A DNA stretch of 64,000 nt from Pseudoalteromonas citrea (GTDB lineage Bacteria; Pseudomonadota; Gammaproteobacteria; Enterobacterales; Alteromonadaceae). Below the pieces are notes generated by a model. That model searched no databases and was not told where the DNA came from. It saw nothing but the letters and a program-made list of their open reading frames with translations. The position numbers and the translations under genes were made by a program. Positions 1 to 9,459 of this stretch are shown in pieces (the first letter of the stretch is position 1; each line of letters starts with the position of its first letter). The DNA is taken from assembly GCF_000238375.3 (NCBI RefSeq), contig NZ_AHBZ03000014.1, positions 806,001 to 870,000 of the forward strand, written 5' to 3'.

Positions 1-2685
1 GTTAATGACTTACTGGCAGAAATGCCACAAGCGACTGTGGGACTTTCTCCAGAAACAACAACTAACTACATCTTTTCGTCTGGACTAAATACGACTGATT
101 TACGTGGTCTTGGTTCAGAGCGTACATTAGTGTTGGTAAATGGTCGTCGCTTTGTGCCTGGTTCAGTAGGCGGAACTGCTGTCGATTTAAACAACATCCC
201 AACTTCAATGATTGCACGTATTGAAATTGCCACAGGTGGTGCTGCTGCCGTATATGGTGCAGATGCTGTTGCTGGTGTTGTAAACATCATTACCAAAAAA
301 TCAATGGATGGTATTGAAGTAGATGTATCAACAATTCGACCTGAGCAAAGCGGTGGCGAAGAAAACTTTTTCTCAATCACAGGCGGAATGGAAGGCGACA
401 AACTGTCATTCATTGCATCACTGAATTACACCGAGAATAAAAGCTATACACAGCTGAGCCGTGACTTTATGCGCACTCCTGTCAATAGCTATTTAAACCC
501 AGCAAATACAAGTGGCGAAGACGGCATTCCAAATAGAGTTGTATTAGGTCAGCCAACGGCCTTAGCTTACTATTCTGAAGGCGGTGACTTCTTCACTCAA
601 GGTGGATTTGATGACAACGCATTTAATAACCATCATTATACCTTTGACGAAAATGGCAACGTACGTGCTTTTGATTATGGTCTAGGCCGTATTCCTAACC
701 CGGGTGTTGGCAATCCTTCTCGCCACTATATTCAAGGCGAAGGTCAACAAGGTGATGGCGTGTTTGGTCACGGCTATAAAGATTACTTCCAAACCCCTCT
801 TGAGCGTGTTATTGCTTCAGCCTACGCGACATATCAATTGCATGATGAGCATGCATTGACATTTGACTTTACTTACTCAAATACAGAAGCAACCTCAGAA
901 AGTAGCCCTGCGTTTTTCCGCCACACAATCCGTCGTGATAACGCCTACATGAAAGATGATATGGCTAAGCTGCTTGATGACAATGGCTTGACATCAGTAA
1001 CACTGCGTCAAGCAAACGAGCATCTTTGGGGCGATCGTACATACGGACAAGAGCGAGAAGTGTTCCGTACCTCTATTGGCGCAGAAGGCTTTTTAAACGA
1101 CGATTGGGGCTACAGTGCCTATGTTCAATATGGTCGTATTGAACAAGACACGCTATGGGAAGGTGAGGTTTTAACTCAAAACCAAATCAATGCAATTGAC
1201 GCAGTTGAGTATAATGGCGAGATCGTATGTGCTGACCGAGATGCAGATGGCAATGTCATTGGTGCTTTAGCGGGTTGTACACCATTTAATACAATGGGTG
1301 CGACATCAGCAACTCAAGAGCAAATAGACTACATTGGCACTACCGCAACACGTTTTGCAAAGCACGACCAAGTCGTATTTGCCGTAACAGTTGATGGTTC
1401 TTTATTTGAGCTACCAGCAGGTTACGTTGCTGCAGCATTTACAGCAGAGCACCGTCGTGAATCAGCAACAACGACACCATCTGAAAATATGGAGAAAGGG
1501 CTAATTTTTGGTAACTCTAGCCTTGCTATGAATGGTGAAATTGAAGTAGACGAACTTTCTACTGAAATCTCTATTCCGCTTATTGAAGGCATGCGTTTCG
1601 CTCAAGACTTAACGCTTGAAACAGCATATCGTTACATGGATTACTCTGTAACAGGTGCAGATGATGCGTGGAAGCTTGCTTTAAACTGGGGTGTGACAGA
1701 TGATTTACGTGTTCGCTTAAACCGCTCTAAGTCAGTAAGAGCACCAAACCTAGGTGACTTATTTACGCCAAACTCTAAGACGTTCGATTCTGGCCGAAAA
1801 GACATCTGTCGTGCCGATTCAATTACCGCTTCAGGAAGTGAATTTAAAGACAATGTGATCCGCAACTGTGCAGCAGACAACATGCCTGCTGGCTGGATGC
1901 CAACTGATGAGTGGTTAGCTGGTGGTAGCTTGCCTGGCTATATTCGCGGTAATGAAAGTCTAGAAAATGAAGTGTCAAACGACCATACAATTGGTGTTAT
2001 CTATACACCTTCTTTCGTTGATGGCTTAGATTTCACTTTAGATTACTGGTCATTTGAAATCGATGGTGCGATAGAGTACTTTGGAAGAGATGCAGTTCAA
2101 TATTGCTACGAGTCAAACTCATTAGACAATCCATTCTGTGGTAACGTAGTACGTAATGAGCAAACTCGTAACGTAGACTACTTCATAAACAAGCCAATCA
2201 ATGCTGCGCAGTTTGCGCGTAAAGGCTTCGATTTCGAGTCAGCATATAGAACTGATGTGTTCAATGGTTCTCTTGCGGTTAAGTTCACAGCAACCTATTT
2301 AACTGAAGCGACTGAGAACTCAACGGGTCGATCTGATGGCCTGAGAGTGAAGTTAGGTGAAATGGAGTCTCCAAGAATTAAAGCGCGTTTATCATCAACG
2401 TATGCTCATGATGACTCTTCATATGTGTTAACTGTTAATTACCGTCACTCGACTGTAGAAAGTAACACGTGGACACTTGAAGACAACAATTACAACGATA
2501 TTCCGTCGTATACTACTTTTGACTTCATGTATAAGACTTACCTAATGGATGAGTTACAATTACGTGTTGGCATAAATAACTTGCTGGATAAGGCTCCACC
2601 ACGTAATCCTTTTGCATATGACGATGGCGAATTCTTCGATGTTAAAGGGCGTCGTATTTCTTTAGGTGCTAAATACACTTTCTAA
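1..2685 (+). CDS. TonB-dependent outer-membrane receptor (5' end outside window)
   Basis: The reading frame is open from base 1 (VNDLLAEMPQ...), so the true start, signal peptide and TonB box lie upstream of the window. The visible part begins inside the plug domain, with the family signatures LRGLGSERTLVLVNGRR and GGAAAVYGADAVAGVVNIIT (about residues 25-90). A long beta-barrel follows and ends in the aromatic terminus GAKYTF expected for BamA-dependent insertion. Such receptors import large or scarce nutrients across the outer membrane using TonB-ExbBD energy. The barrel is large, resembling receptors for oligosaccharides, peptides or siderophores, but nothing here fixes the substrate. A strong hairpin terminator follows directly. 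Confidence 0.93.
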   Translation, partial: VNDLLAEMPQATVGLSPETTTNYIFSSGLNTTDLRGLGSERTLVLVNGRRFVPGSVGGTAVDLNNIPTSMIARIEIATGGAAAVYGADAVAGVVNIITKKSMDGIEVDVSTIRPEQSGGEENFFSITGGMEGDKLSFIASLNYTENKSYTQLSRDFMRTPVNSYLNPANTSGEDGIPNRVVLGQPTALAYYSEGGDFFTQGGFDDNAFNNHHYTFDENGNVRAFDYGLGRIPNPGVGNPSRHYIQGEGQQGDGVFGHGYKDYFQTPLERVIASAYATYQLHDEHALTFDFTYSNTEATSESSPAFFRHTIRRDNAYMKDDMAKLLDDNGLTSVTLRQANEHLWGDRTYGQEREVFRTSIGAEGFLNDDWGYSAYVQYGRIEQDTLWEGEVLTQNQINAIDAVEYNGEIVCADRDADGNVIGALAGCTPFNTMGATSATQEQIDYIGTTATRFAKHDQVVFAVTVDGSLFELPAGYVAAAFTAEHRRESATTTPSENMEKGLIFGNSSLAMNGEIEVDELSTEISIPLIEGMRFAQDLTLETAYRYMDYSVTGADDAWKLALNWGVTDDLRVRLNRSKSVRAPNLGDLFTPNSKTFDSGRKDICRADSITASGSEFKDNVIRNCAADNMPAGWMPTDEWLAGGSLPGYIRGNESLENEVSNDHTIGVIYTPSFVDGLDFTLDYWSFEIDGAIEYFGRDAVQYCYESNSLDNPFCGNVVRNEQTRNVDYFINKPINAAQFARKGFDFESAYRTDVFNGSLAVKFTATYLTEATENSTGRSDGLRVKLGEMESPRIKARLSSTYAHDDSSYVLTVNYRHSTVESNTWTLEDNNYNDIPSYTTFDFMYKTYLMDELQLRVGINNLLDKAPPRNPFAYDDGEFFDVKGRRISLGAKYTF

Positions 2686-2708
2686 ATTAAGTAATAAGTA
2701 ACCTATTC

Positions 2709-2738
2709 AACGCGCTGATCATTAATCAGCGCGTTTTT
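2709..2738 (+). terminator. Rho-independent terminator of the TonB receptor
   Basis: An 11-bp perfect stem (AACGCGCTGAT / ATCAGCGCGTT) with a 5-nt loop is followed by a short T tract. It starts 23 bases after the receptor stop codon. Confidence 0.85.
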
Positions 2739-2926
2739 ATATTGACCCACAACGCATTACCTTTACCTAAAAGACACTGTAACATTTACCCTAGGCCTTA
2801 GAGTTTCGCATCTGCAACTCCCCTGCTCCCCAATAGACAAATATCGTCACAGGCACACATATCAAAGTCAGGCTTTCTAAGCGTTTACCACATAATCAAC
2901 TTTTACGGTTTTACAAGCCAATAGAC

Positions 2927-2956
2927 ATAAAAAAAGCGCTTAACGCGCCTTTTTCA
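2927..2956 (-). terminator. Probable terminator of folB-folK-uppP
   Basis: On the minus strand the order is AAAAAGGCGC, a short loop, GCGC and a run of T: a GC stem extended by A/T pairs with one bulged base, just past the uppP stop. The 2739-2926 stretch before it shows no gene. Confidence 0.65.
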
Positions 2957-2982
2957 GTTCAAATTGAAACCTCAGTGACATT

Positions 2983-3786
2983 TTATAATAGCAAAAATGC
3001 AAACAAGCCAAGTCCTAACAGTAATCTATAAATAACAAATGGCATCATGCCCATTCGCTCAATTACCTTTAGGAAAAAGTGAATACAAAAATACGCAGAT
3101 ACAAAAGACAATACAGAACCCAGTAGTATGGCGTTCCAATCTATGATTTCATCTGAAGATGCTAACTTAAAAATATAGTAAGAGCCTGCCGCCGCAATAA
3201 CAGGGATCGACATTAAAAAAGAAAACCGCGCCGCACTCTGTTTGTTAAGGCCCATAAGCAGCCCCACAGTCATGGTGATCCCTGAACGTGATGTGCCTGG
3301 GAATAGCATCGCCACAACTTGCGATAATCCGATTAATAATGCGCTGACCCAGTTGAGTTGGTAAAGGGTTTTTATCTGCTTAGCTTTGGCATCTGCATAC
3401 CATAACAACAAACCAAAGACGATGGTGGTAGTGGCAATAATGTAAGCATTACGAGAGTAAATCTCTACAAAGTCTTTGCACAAATATCCAATGATCAACG
3501 AAGGAATAGTCGCTAATAAAATCCACCAACCAAGCTGGCTATCTTCTGTTTTACCCTGCTGACCAAATGACTTGAACCACGCACTTAGTATTTCACCCAC
3601 TTCTTTACGAAAATATATGATCACAGCGACAAGCGTCCCCACATGAACAGCAACATCAAATGCTGTGCCTTGATCCTGCCAACCCAATACCTGTGAAGGC
3701 AAAATTAAGTGCGCTGAACTGGATATAGGTAAAAACTCGGCAAAACCTTGCACCAAGGCCAGTACGATAATCTCAATCAAGCTCAT
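2983..3786 (-). CDS. uppP: Undecaprenyl-diphosphatase UppP (BacA)
   Basis: This integral membrane phosphatase removes a phosphate from undecaprenyl pyrophosphate, recycling the lipid carrier for peptidoglycan, O-antigen and capsule synthesis. At 267 aa it is the usual family length, with about eight hydrophobic segments. Both family motifs are present: an E-rich N-terminal motif with [10 protein letters not shown] (about residues 17-27) and PGTSRSGIT (about 163-171), which form the catalytic pocket. Its start overlaps the folK stop by 4 bp, so it is probably the third gene of a folB-folK-uppP transcript. Bacitracin resistance on overexpression is known for the family. Confidence 0.96.
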   Translation of the reverse strand: MSLIEIIVLALVQGFAEFLPISSSAHLILPSQVLGWQDQGTAFDVAVHVGTLVAVIIYFRKEVGEILSAWFKSFGQQGKTEDSQLGWWILLATIPSLIIGYLCKDFVEIYSRNAYIIATTTIVFGLLLWYADAKAKQIKTLYQLNWVSALLIGLSQVVAMLFPGTSRSGITMTVGLLMGLNKQSAARFSFLMSIPVIAAAGSYYIFKLASSDEIIDWNAILLGSVLSFVSAYFCIHFFLKVIERMGMMPFVIYRLLLGLGLFAFLLL

Positions 3787-4271
3787 GGTGACTCAAACTC
3801 CACTTTCCATAGTTTCTGTTGTGGGTTGTGATAACCCTGATAAATTTCTTGTATCGTTTTTTCTTCTGTTGGATGATAAAAGTCAGCGGCTATTTCTTGC
3901 AAAGGCAACAATACAAACGCATTTTTAACGACTTCATCTCGAGGTAACTGGGCAGGGCTTTCGCACACAACATCATCATAAAATAATAAGTCTAAATCTA
4001 ATGTGCGAGGGCTGAACTTTTTATCTTGTCGTGTTCTGCCATTCTCTAATTCAATGCTTTTTAAAAGTCGACATACCTCATCTAACGCCATATCGGTGCG
4101 GGCACCGAGCACTGAGTTATAAAAATTACTTCCAGCAAACCCAACCGCTTCGCTTTCATAAACACTCGAATGAATACTGTTAGGAAAGTGAACTAACAGT
4201 GCATTCAAACCCACAGCTAAGTTATGTTCTTTATTGACGTTAGAGCCCAAACTAATATAAATCTGCGCCAT
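3783..4271 (-). CDS. folK: 6-hydroxymethyl-7,8-dihydropterin pyrophosphokinase
   Basis: FolK transfers pyrophosphate from ATP to 6-hydroxymethyl-7,8-dihydropterin in folate synthesis (cytoplasm). At 162 aa it has the usual length. The N-terminal YISLGSN signature and the central DLDLLFYDD block, carrying the Mg-binding aspartates, are both present. It lies between folB, 2 bp upstream, and uppP, which it overlaps by 4 bp. This makes a compact folate/lipid-carrier operon typical of Alteromonadales. The function follows from family signatures, with no unusual residues seen. Confidence 0.95.
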   Translation of the reverse strand: MAQIYISLGSNVNKEHNLAVGLNALLVHFPNSIHSSVYESEAVGFAGSNFYNSVLGARTDMALDEVCRLLKSIELENGRTRQDKKFSPRTLDLDLLFYDDVVCESPAQLPRDEVVKNAFVLLPLQEIAADFYHPTEEKTIQEIYQGYHNPQQKLWKVEFESP

Positions 4272-4273
4272 TG

Positions 4274-4627
4274 TTATTTCTTTTTCCGTGTTATCTCTAC
4301 ACCCACTGTTTTAGCAGCAGGTACTGCAGCCGGTTTACTTACGCAAATAGACACTTGGGCTACGTTAAATTCAGCTAAAATAAGCGCTGCGAGTTGTTCT
4401 ACCAATGTTTCTAATAGTTCCACAGGTTTACTGGTGGTATGCGCGATTACACGCTCACTCACTTTGGCATAATCCACTGCCAAACTAATATCATCTGATT
4501 GGGCTGCAGCCGAAATATCGGTCAACATCTCAATATCAAAGTACAAGCTTTGTTTACTTTCCTTCTCAAAGTCGTAAACTCCTATTATGGTTTCGACGTG
4601 TAGTTGTGAGATATAGACCTTATCCAT
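4274..4627 (-). CDS. folB: Dihydroneopterin aldolase
   Basis: FolB converts 7,8-dihydroneopterin to 6-hydroxymethyl-7,8-dihydropterin plus glycolaldehyde, the step before FolK. The 117-aa protein shows the family N-terminus MDKVYISQLHVETIIGVYDFE, the middle LAVDYAKVSERV and the C-terminal ICVSKPAAVPAAKTVGVEI, which includes the catalytic-lysine region. It is the first gene of the minus-strand operon folB-folK-uppP and is divergent from plsY across about 110 bp that must hold both promoters. The FolB-PlsY-TsaD neighbourhood is widely conserved in gammaproteobacteria. Confidence 0.95.
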   Translation of the reverse strand: MDKVYISQLHVETIIGVYDFEKESKQSLYFDIEMLTDISAAAQSDDISLAVDYAKVSERVIAHTTSKPVELLETLVEQLAALILAEFNVAQVSICVSKPAAVPAAKTVGVEITRKKK

Positions 4628-4739
4628 TCATACTCCAGCGGTGACGTAACTCAAATTAAGGTTGTTTTAATGCTTTAAATCAACCTACAACAACGTTCGA
4701 TCATAGCCCAAAACTTAGTAAGACAAAATAAGGAAACGT

Positions 4740-5327
4740 GTGTTAGTTAGTTTAATCTGTATTTGTGCGTACTTAATTGGCTCAATTTCGTCAGCTGTAC
4801 TCGTTTGTCAGGTATTTGGTTTGGCCGATCCTCGCTTTGCAGGATCAAATAATCCAGGGGCAACAAACGTGCTCAGGCTTGGAGGGAAAGTGCCTGCAGT
4901 ATTAGTACTTATTTTTGATATTTTAAAAGGGACTATTCCTGTCTGGGGTGCTTACTTTCTCGAAATAGAACCTGTTTGGTTAGGCGCCGTGGCTGTGGCT
5001 GCCTGTCTAGGTCACATTTATCCCATTTTCTTCCACTTTAATGGCGGGAAAGCCGTTGCTACCGCATTTGGGGCACTATTACCAATTGGTCTTTCTTTGG
5101 GTGGGATGCTCATTGCTACATGGTTATGTGTACTTTGGCTAACACGTTATGCCTCTTTAGCGGCGATCATTACCGTAACCGCTGCACCGCTATACACTTG
5201 GTTGATAAAACCGGTATACACCATTCCTGTGAGCTTTTTAACGGTATTGATCATCGTGCGGCATCGCGCCAACATTGCTAGGCTCTTAAAAGGTCAAGAG
5301 CCTAAAGTAGGTAAGAAAAAAGATTAA
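4740..5327 (+). CDS. plsY: Acyl-phosphate:glycerol-3-phosphate acyltransferase PlsY
   Basis: PlsY makes lysophosphatidic acid from acyl-phosphate and glycerol-3-phosphate at the inner membrane, the first step of phospholipid synthesis. The 195-aa polytopic protein carries the three family motifs: GSISSAVL plus DPR, the [11 protein letters not shown] glycerol-phosphate loop (about residues 36-46) and [21 protein letters not shown] (about 93-113). I used the GTG start, which is preceded by AAGGAA at good spacing. The 3' end overlaps the convergent tsaD stop by 4 bp, so both genes end within each other's last codons. Confidence 0.95.
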   Translation: MLVSLICICAYLIGSISSAVLVCQVFGLADPRFAGSNNPGATNVLRLGGKVPAVLVLIFDILKGTIPVWGAYFLEIEPVWLGAVAVAACLGHIYPIFFHFNGGKAVATAFGALLPIGLSLGGMLIATWLCVLWLTRYASLAAIITVTAAPLYTWLIKPVYTIPVSFLTVLIIVRHRANIARLLKGQEPKVGKKKD

Positions 5328-6337
5328 AGAGGTTTTAAGCTATCAAGTGGCCAACGTGGTTGAGTTTTCATATCTAACGGCGCAAATTGTTTCGCTTTCA
5401 AACGCTGCATGCCCGCAAAAGCAATCATTGCACCATTGTCAGTACAAAACTCCGTACGCGGATAATAGACTTTCCCCTGCATACCTTGCATGACTCGCTC
5501 CAGCTTGCCTCGCAATTCTACATTCGCGCTCACCCCACCGGCAATAACTAGACTCTTTATACCCGTTTGCTTTAGCGCCCTTTTACACTTTATTGCCAAT
5601 GTGTCGATCACGGCAGTTTGGAAGGCATGCGCTATATCTGCTTTGGTTTGTAAGTCATCCCCTTCAGAACGAATGGTATTAGCAGCAGCCGTTTTTAAGC
5701 CACTAAAACTAAAATCAAGCCCCGGTTTATCAGTCATTGGTCTTGGGAAGACAAACTTCTTTGCAATACCTTGTTCAGCCAATTTAGCTAAACGTGGTCC
5801 ACCAGGGTAATCAAGCCCAAGCAATTTAGCTGTTTTATCAAAAGCTTCTCCCGCGGCATCATCAACCGATTCACCTAACACTTCATACTCGCCAATACCG
5901 GTTACTTTAACCATCATGGTGTGACCACCCGATACAAGCAATGCCACAAATGGAAATTCGGGTTGCTCATCTTCTAGCATGGGCGCTAGTAAGTGCCCTT
6001 CCATATGATGCACTGCCACAGCGGGAATTCCCCAACCAAATGCCATTGAGCGGCCAATAGATGTACCCACTAACAATGCGCCCACTAGACCAGGCCCTGC
6101 GGTATAGGCCACCCCATCTAGTGATTCAGGCCCACATCCAGCTTGTTTAAATGCAGCTTCAATCAGGGGGATCGTTTTTCTAACGTGGTCACGAGAAGCA
6201 AGCTCAGGTACAACACCGCCATAATCAGCATGCACTTTGACTTGGCTATATAACTGATGTGCAAGCAAGCCTTGCTCATCGTCATAAATGGCAATCCCAG
6301 TCTCATCACATGATGATTCAATACCTAAAATTCGCAA
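5324..6337 (-). CDS. tsaD: tRNA N6-adenosine threonylcarbamoyltransferase TsaD
   Basis: TsaD, with TsaB and TsaE, transfers the threonylcarbamoyl group to A37 of ANN-decoding tRNAs. The 337-aa protein starts [14 protein letters not shown], the ASKHA phosphate-1 motif. It has the metal-binding histidines in [10 protein letters not shown] (about residues 110-119), followed by LLVSGGHT and the [12 protein letters not shown] and CTDNGAMIA segments near the C-terminus. In many gammaproteobacteria rpsU-dnaG-rpoD begins on the other side of tsaD. Here that slot holds small DUF genes, so the macromolecular-synthesis operon must lie elsewhere. Confidence 0.97.
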   Translation of the reverse strand: MRILGIESSCDETGIAIYDDEQGLLAHQLYSQVKVHADYGGVVPELASRDHVRKTIPLIEAAFKQAGCGPESLDGVAYTAGPGLVGALLVGTSIGRSMAFGWGIPAVAVHHMEGHLLAPMLEDEQPEFPFVALLVSGGHTMMVKVTGIGEYEVLGESVDDAAGEAFDKTAKLLGLDYPGGPRLAKLAEQGIAKKFVFPRPMTDKPGLDFSFSGLKTAAANTIRSEGDDLQTKADIAHAFQTAVIDTLAIKCKRALKQTGIKSLVIAGGVSANVELRGKLERVMQGMQGKVYYPRTEFCTDNGAMIAFAGMQRLKAKQFAPLDMKTQPRWPLDSLKPL

Positions 6338-6417
6338 TGTACTTCTCCAACCTTATTTCAATATACTAATTTTACCTTGAGCTACTTTTACTCAGCAAGT
6401 AAAACTAAGCCTCGACC

Positions 6418-7008
6418 CTAAATTGTTATGCCAATGTTCGTTTGCCCATCAGCAATAGCGTGTTGCTTGAGTGCTTTAACGCTATCACTGGTGATCCGTC
6501 CCATTTGCTCTACAAAATCTATGAGCCCAGCTAGTACTTCTATTTCGTATTGCATTATTTCATGCTCTCGAACAAGACTGTTTTCAGGTTCTATATCCTC
6601 ATTCTCCAACACGAACTCAACATATCGAGCGACAGTAGCTTGAGATATTTTCGCAATATCAATAAATTCTTGTTCATCTTTGGCCATTAAACCATGGAGC
6701 AAGCCTAAGAGTGCTGTGGCCGTGTCAATTGCTGGGTATGTGCCAAACATATCAAACTGCGATAACTCAGGTACATTTGCTTCAACTTTGTCAATTTGCT
6801 TCTCTAAGTTGATTTTACTCTTTGGGAAAACAATTATTTCCCAACAGACATTCAACGTACTCTTCATCGTTGCAGTGTCACCAAATCCGGTTGCATCGCT
6901 AAATAAATCGTAATTCGGTAACATACGCTCAATGACCGCAGCGGCAAGCACCGCCTTTTGTAGGTAATTTAAATCTCGGATACGTTGGAAGTTATTTGCT
7001 TTACTCAT
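6418..7008 (-). CDS. DUF3802-like protein of unknown function
   Basis: I chose the internal Met (MSKANNFQRIRDLNYLQ) at 7008 over an upstream ATG at 7050. It is a normal soluble N-terminus and leaves only an 8-bp overlap with the preceding gene. The product is about 196 aa, helical and acidic, with no signal peptide, membrane segment or catalytic motif I can name. It resembles the DUF3802 proteins of Shewanella and Pseudoalteromonas. It follows the DUF2007-type zinc-ribbon gene and is probably cotranscribed with it. The role is unknown. Confidence 0.7.
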   Translation of the reverse strand: MSKANNFQRIRDLNYLQKAVLAAAVIERMLPNYDLFSDATGFGDTATMKSTLNVCWEIIVFPKSKINLEKQIDKVEANVPELSQFDMFGTYPAIDTATALLGLLHGLMAKDEQEFIDIAKISQATVARYVEFVLENEDIEPENSLVREHEIMQYEIEVLAGLIDFVEQMGRITSDSVKALKQHAIADGQTNIGITI

Positions 7009-7324
7009 GTTGTTTCCCACATTGCCAGCAATATTGAAATGCTGGACCATTTATTTCACGGCACTGTATACAACGCCAATCTTCATGTAGTTGCGATTGT
7101 GCGTAGTTTAACAATATTTGCTGGGCATCATGTAGCTTTATCTCATAGACATAGAGACTTAATTTAGCCTGCTCGGTCGGAATTTCTCCAATAGCGCCTT
7201 GCAACGCACTACCTTCAAGGTGTGATTGAATTTTTGCCTGTGCAAAAAGACCTTGAATGATATGTGCTTCCATTAAGTTATCTGTTGTAAAAGCACATCG
7301 CCATTTAAAGCTATTTTCTGTCAT
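7001..7324 (-). CDS. DUF2007-like small protein with C-terminal zinc ribbon
   Basis: This 107-aa protein starts MTENSFKWRCAFTT; a longer upstream frame exists but would run into the divergent gene's promoter. The N-terminal 70 residues (LMEAHIIQGLFAQAKIQ... SLYVYEIKLHDAQQIL) match the DUF2007 'putative signal transducing' fold. The C-terminus, WRCIQCREINGPAFQYCWQCG, holds two CxxC pairs and should bind one zinc. Its stop overlaps the DUF3802-like gene's start by 8 bp. The start is 40 bp from the divergent DUF2721 gene. No biochemical role is known to me. Confidence 0.8.
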   Translation of the reverse strand: MTENSFKWRCAFTTDNLMEAHIIQGLFAQAKIQSHLEGSALQGAIGEIPTEQAKLSLYVYEIKLHDAQQILLNYAQSQLHEDWRCIQCREINGPAFQYCWQCGKQHE

Positions 7325-7364
7325 ACTGAACTTACCTGTTGAAAAACGCTCTGTTAGAGGCATT

Positions 7365-7760
7365 ATGACACTCACAACACCTGGATTGCTTTTTCCTGCA
7401 ATCTCACTATTACTTTTAGCATACACGAATCGATTTTTAGTGCTTGCACAATTAATTCGTGAACTCAATGCTCGCGAAGGTAATACTTTAAGGCCCCTTG
7501 TTAGAGCGCAAATCGCTAACCTCAGAAAACGCATAAAGCTAATTCGCTTTATGCAAGTTTGGGGCGTTATTTCTTTTTTGCTGTGCACACTCTCTATGTT
7601 TGCACTATTTATAGATGTGGCATTAACAGGCATTGTCCTCTTTGGAGCAAGCCTCTGCTGTCTGGCTCTTTCACTGATTATTTCTTTATATGAAATTCAC
7701 ATTTCTTGTGATGCAATTGAGATAGAATTGCAAAATATCGAAAAAAAGCCATCATCGTAA
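7365..7760 (+). CDS. DUF2721 family membrane protein
   Basis: I placed the start at the ATG giving MTLTTPGLLFPAISLLLLAY, the usual N-terminus of this family (131 aa). Three hydrophobic helices are visible: one at the N-terminus (about residues 4-25), then two back to back (about 67-87 and 91-113) after a basic linker (RAQIANLRKRIKLIR). The short tail is acidic then basic. It is an inner-membrane protein of unknown function. It faces the DUF2007-like gene head to head across 40 bp. Confidence 0.8.
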   Translation: MTLTTPGLLFPAISLLLLAYTNRFLVLAQLIRELNAREGNTLRPLVRAQIANLRKRIKLIRFMQVWGVISFLLCTLSMFALFIDVALTGIVLFGASLCCLALSLIISLYEIHISCDAIEIELQNIEKKPSS

Positions 7761-7822
7761 TTAAGCACAGCCTTTTTTCATGACTATACTTATAATGAGA
7801 GTAGTCAGAAAAAGGCCCACGA

Positions 7823-9349
7823 GTGAATAGTTTTCTTTTTTCTAATGAAGCACTAGACGAACCAAATACCGAAGAGCAATATGCTGACTTTTGGGATATT
7901 CTGGTTGTTGATGATGAAGAAGATATTCATCAAGTTACTAAGTTAGTGCTCTCTGATTTTCAATTCGAGGAAAAAACGCTGCGCTTCCATCATGCTTATT
8001 CAGCACAACAAGCGATGGAAATCTTGCAAAGCGAGGATAAAATCTCCGTTGGCCTCATCGACGTAGTGATGGAAAGTAATCATGCAGGTCTTGATTTAAT
8101 TAAATATATTAGAAATGATATCGCCAATCACGACATTAGGCTCATTTTAAGAACAGGCCAACCCGGCGAAGCGCCTGAAGAGTCTGTAATACGTGATTAT
8201 GATATAAATGATTACAAGAATAAAACTGAGTTAACCGCCGTTAAACTCAAAACATTACTCTATTCTGCATTGCGCTCTCACCGAGATATACAAACCATAG
8301 AGCGCCATAAACAAGGTTTAGAGCGAATAATCAATGCCTCATCATCGTTCCTACAGTGTGATAGTGTGCGTGATTTTGCCTCTACAATTCTATCTCATGT
8401 ATCGGATGTACTCGGCCTTAAAGATAATGACATTTACTGTGCAGCGGCGGTCAATAATCAAAAAGATGCAGCGACTCAGTTTAAGTTACTGGCAGCCTCA
8501 GGAGAAGGCATTGAACCTAGCTCTAATGTTATTCCTAATAGTGTTAAAAACCTTTTTATTGAGTCGCATAATCGTAAAACCTCCTGTAAAACGCATCATG
8601 AGTACATTGGTTATTTTCCATCTCGGTGTGGTGGTGAAACCATGCTATACGTCAGTAAAGAGTCGGCATTGCAACACACTGATTATCAGCTGTTAGAGTT
8701 TTTCTCAAATAATATTGCGCTTGCATATGACAATTTAAAACTAAGAGAAACCGTAAAAGAGTCGCAAAAAGAGTTATCGTACATACTTGGAGAGGCTGTT
8801 GAGAAACGTTCAAAAGAAACGGGGTCGCATGTTAGACGGGTTGCTCATTACAGCATGCTACTTGCTCAATTATACGGATTAAGTGATTATCAATCAGAAA
8901 TCATAAAGTTAGCCTCACCTTTACACGATATAGGAAAAATAAGCATTCCAGACAATATATTGAACAAACCAGCGAAACTCACCGCAGATGAGTGGCAAAT
9001 TATGCAAACTCATGCTCAAATCGGACATGAAATTTTACAAAATTCTGCCAATGAAATTTTACAATGTGGTGCTACAATTGCTCATCAGCATCACGAAAAG
9101 TGGGATGGTAGTGGTTATCCGCAAGGATTAACAGGCGAAAGTATTAACATTGTTGGAAGAATAACCGCACTAGCAGATGTATTTGATGCATTAGGCAGCG
9201 ACCGGTGTTACAAAAAGGCTTGGCCTTTAGAAAAAGTATTAACATTGATACAATCTGAAAAAGCGAAACAGTTTGATCCTAAGCTTGTAGACTTATTTAT
9301 GCAAAATATTGACCAGTTTATTGCGATAAGAGACAGTTATCCTGATTGA
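7823..9349 (+). CDS. Response regulator with DUF3369 and HD-GYP cyclic-di-GMP phosphodiesterase domain
   Basis: 508 aa with a GTG start (MNSFLFSNEA). An N-terminal receiver (about residues 25-150) has the acidic pair in VVDDEED and a phospho-acceptor Asp in GLIDVVM. A central DUF3369-type GAF-like region spans about 165-310. A C-terminal HD-GYP domain (about 325-500) has the HD motif in PLHDIGKISIPD, then AHQHHEKWDGSGYPQGL, the GYP signature. HD-GYP proteins hydrolyse cyclic-di-GMP, linking phosphorelay input to motility/biofilm state. No sensor kinase is adjacent, so its partner is unlinked. All metal-binding residues I can check are present, so it should be active. Confidence 0.92.
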   Translation: MNSFLFSNEALDEPNTEEQYADFWDILVVDDEEDIHQVTKLVLSDFQFEEKTLRFHHAYSAQQAMEILQSEDKISVGLIDVVMESNHAGLDLIKYIRNDIANHDIRLILRTGQPGEAPEESVIRDYDINDYKNKTELTAVKLKTLLYSALRSHRDIQTIERHKQGLERIINASSSFLQCDSVRDFASTILSHVSDVLGLKDNDIYCAAAVNNQKDAATQFKLLAASGEGIEPSSNVIPNSVKNLFIESHNRKTSCKTHHEYIGYFPSRCGGETMLYVSKESALQHTDYQLLEFFSNNIALAYDNLKLRETVKESQKELSYILGEAVEKRSKETGSHVRRVAHYSMLLAQLYGLSDYQSEIIKLASPLHDIGKISIPDNILNKPAKLTADEWQIMQTHAQIGHEILQNSANEILQCGATIAHQHHEKWDGSGYPQGLTGESINIVGRITALADVFDALGSDRCYKKAWPLEKVLTLIQSEKAKQFDPKLVDLFMQNIDQFIAIRDSYPD

Positions 9350-9459
9350 TTTTTGTAAGCAAAATGTAAAAATTTCACTTTAAATTTTCCTGTATTTGTA
9401 TTAGTATTAGGGAAAATCACACAAATTCTGTGTATTGATGAAATTAAAAGGAATTTCGA

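Noticed and set aside
6338-6417. Expected rpsU next to tsaD
   Set aside because: The interval holds only 80 bp with no ribosomal-protein coding sequence, so rpsU is not in this window.
7325-7633. N-terminal extension of the zinc-ribbon gene (start near 7633)
   Set aside because: The added residues look like antisense of the DUF2721 gene; the internal Met at 7324 gives the family N-terminus.
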